Positions 63,262-64,000 of a DNA stretch of 64,000 nucleotides are shown here, one piece after another (position 1 is the stretch's first letter; each line of letters starts with the position of its first letter). The stretch is taken from positions 124,001 through 188,000 of the forward strand of contig JAAMEZ010000003.1 of NCBI GenBank assembly GCA_013322215.1. The letters are read 5' to 3'. The notes under the pieces were generated by a model that saw only the letters and a list, made by a program, of their open reading frames with translations, was not told the origin of the DNA and did no database searches. This DNA comes from Martinezella rhizogenes (GTDB lineage: Bacteria > Pseudomonadota > Alphaproteobacteria > Rhizobiales > Rhizobiaceae). Position numbers and translations under genes: made by a program.

Positions 63262-64000
63262 ATGAAGACACATGCTTCCGCACCACTTGGCACGCCTCGC
63301 GCCGGCTACCAACGCTTCATCGTGCTGGCGCTCATCACGGTCATCTTGGCGGTCAGTACCGGAGATAGAGCAACCCTTTCCGTCGCTGGTCCCGGGATCG
63401 CAAAAGATCTCGGCATCAATGCCGTGAATATGGGCTGGCTCTTTTCCGCATTCTCGTGGAGCTACTTCATTGCGCAGGTTCCATCGGGCTATATTGTCGA
63501 TCGGACAGGCGCGAAAGCTGCCATGTTGATTTCCCTGGCCGGATGGTCGATCGCGATTACGCTTGTCAGCGGCGTCGGCTATTTTGCCTATCCTGTGGTC
63601 GCACTCTACGTTCTAAGATTTGTGCTTGGGCTCCTGGAGGGGCCGGTGACACCGGCCTCCGCGCGCATCATCGCCGCTTGGTTTCCATCAGACGAACGTG
63701 GCGTCGCCGGCGCAATCTTCAACTCGGCTCAGTATCTTTCTCTCGCAATCTTCACGCCGCTGATGGGCGCACTGTTCCATTATCTTGGCTGGGAGCACAT
63801 CTTCTCGGTCATGGGGGTGATCGGATTGGTCTTGGCGCTCGTCTGGTGGAGAGCCTATTTCGCGCCGAGCCGCCATCCGTCGGTCACAAAGGAGGAAATC
63901 GCCTATATTAAGGCCGGCGGCGCGCTGACGGATGTAGGAGGAGAAAAATCCAAAGCGAGCGAGACGCAAATTCCCACGCGGCAGATCGCTCGACAAATTC
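63262..64000 (+). CDS. MFS transporter, anion:cation symporter type (partial, cut by window end)
   Basis: First 246 residues of a major facilitator protein; the frame runs off the right edge with no stop. Six hydrophobic segments are visible. After TM1, which has VSTGDRATLSVAGPGIAKDLG, the TM2-TM3 loop carries SGYIVDRTGAKAAM (MFS motif A), and TM4-TM5 has RFVLGLLEGPVTPASARI and WFPSDERGVAGAIFNSAQ, as in the tartrate/glucarate/galactarate and phthalate symporter group. A sugar acid is thus a likely substrate. It is divergent from a GntR regulator. Confidence 0.87.
   Translation, partial: MKTHASAPLGTPRAGYQRFIVLALITVILAVSTGDRATLSVAGPGIAKDLGINAVNMGWLFSAFSWSYFIAQVPSGYIVDRTGAKAAMLISLAGWSIAITLVSGVGYFAYPVVALYVLRFVLGLLEGPVTPASARIIAAWFPSDERGVAGAIFNSAQYLSLAIFTPLMGALFHYLGWEHIFSVMGVIGLVLALVWWRAYFAPSRHPSVTKEEIAYIKAGGALTDVGGEKSKASETQIPTRQIARQI

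Overview
The window is high-GC DNA with dense, same-strand operons, many start/stop overlaps of the ATGA type, and gene families typical of the Rhizobiales. The best fit is Rhizobium or the Agrobacterium/Rhizobium rhizogenes group. This is inferred from the cellulose operon type (with BcsN and a TPR protein), TGA-N9-TCA iron-responsive operators of the RirA type, a CtrA box, and many ABC uptake systems. No rRNA, tRNA, CRISPR array or intact insertion sequence was seen.

Region 1 (1-14.1 kb), hydroxamate siderophore locus. It holds the 3' end of a non-ribosomal peptide synthetase (A-PCP-TE), an ornithine/lysine N-hydroxylase, a phosphopantetheinyl transferase, an ECF sigma factor, a GNAT acetyltransferase, a FhuC-FhuD-FhuB type importer, a TonB-dependent receptor (opposite strand) and a Fes/IroE-like esterase. 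Two TGA-N9-TCA boxes, one before the sigma factor and one between receptor and esterase, tie the locus to iron control.

Region 2 (14.1-23.5 kb), cellulose operon bcsN-bcsA-bcsB-bcsZ-bcsK. A canonical CtrA box overlaps the likely -35 of its promoter, and BcsA carries a C-terminal PilZ domain, so both cell-cycle and c-di-GMP control are suggested.

Region 3 (23.5-34.3 kb), sugar and sugar-acid use. A ribose-type ABC transporter (binding protein, ATPase, two permeases) ends in an SMP-30 lactonase. A soluble GAF histidine kinase and its response regulator diverge from it. Next come an altronate/galactarate-type dehydratase and a GntR regulator with two winged-helix domains; a perfect palindrome and matching half-sites mark a likely operator. 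A 30-residue membrane peptide lies beyond.

Region 4 (34.9-44.3 kb), a forward operon of two luciferase-like flavin monooxygenases flanking a peptide-type ABC importer with two tandem paralogous binding proteins and a fused double ATPase. The layout suggests uptake and oxidative cleavage of an organic (perhaps sulfur) compound.

Region 5 (44.6-55.6 kb), a reverse-strand operon: GntR regulator, binding protein, two permeases, short-chain dehydrogenase, polysaccharide-deacetylase-family hydrolase, gamma-glutamyltransferase, two ATPases and a second binding protein. It looks like import and stepwise breakdown of a gamma-glutamyl or N-acyl compound.

Region 6 (56.1-64 kb). A LysR gene diverges from an AhpD-like/MBL-fold/NmrA-like/cupin/MscS gene row, followed by a convergent Rrf2 regulator. 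A 19-bp inverted repeat, AAGGATA-N5-TATCCTT, occurs once before the Rrf2 gene and twice in tandem before the AhpD-like gene, which points to a local Rrf2 regulon. The window ends with a GntR regulator and a divergent MFS transporter cut by the window edge.
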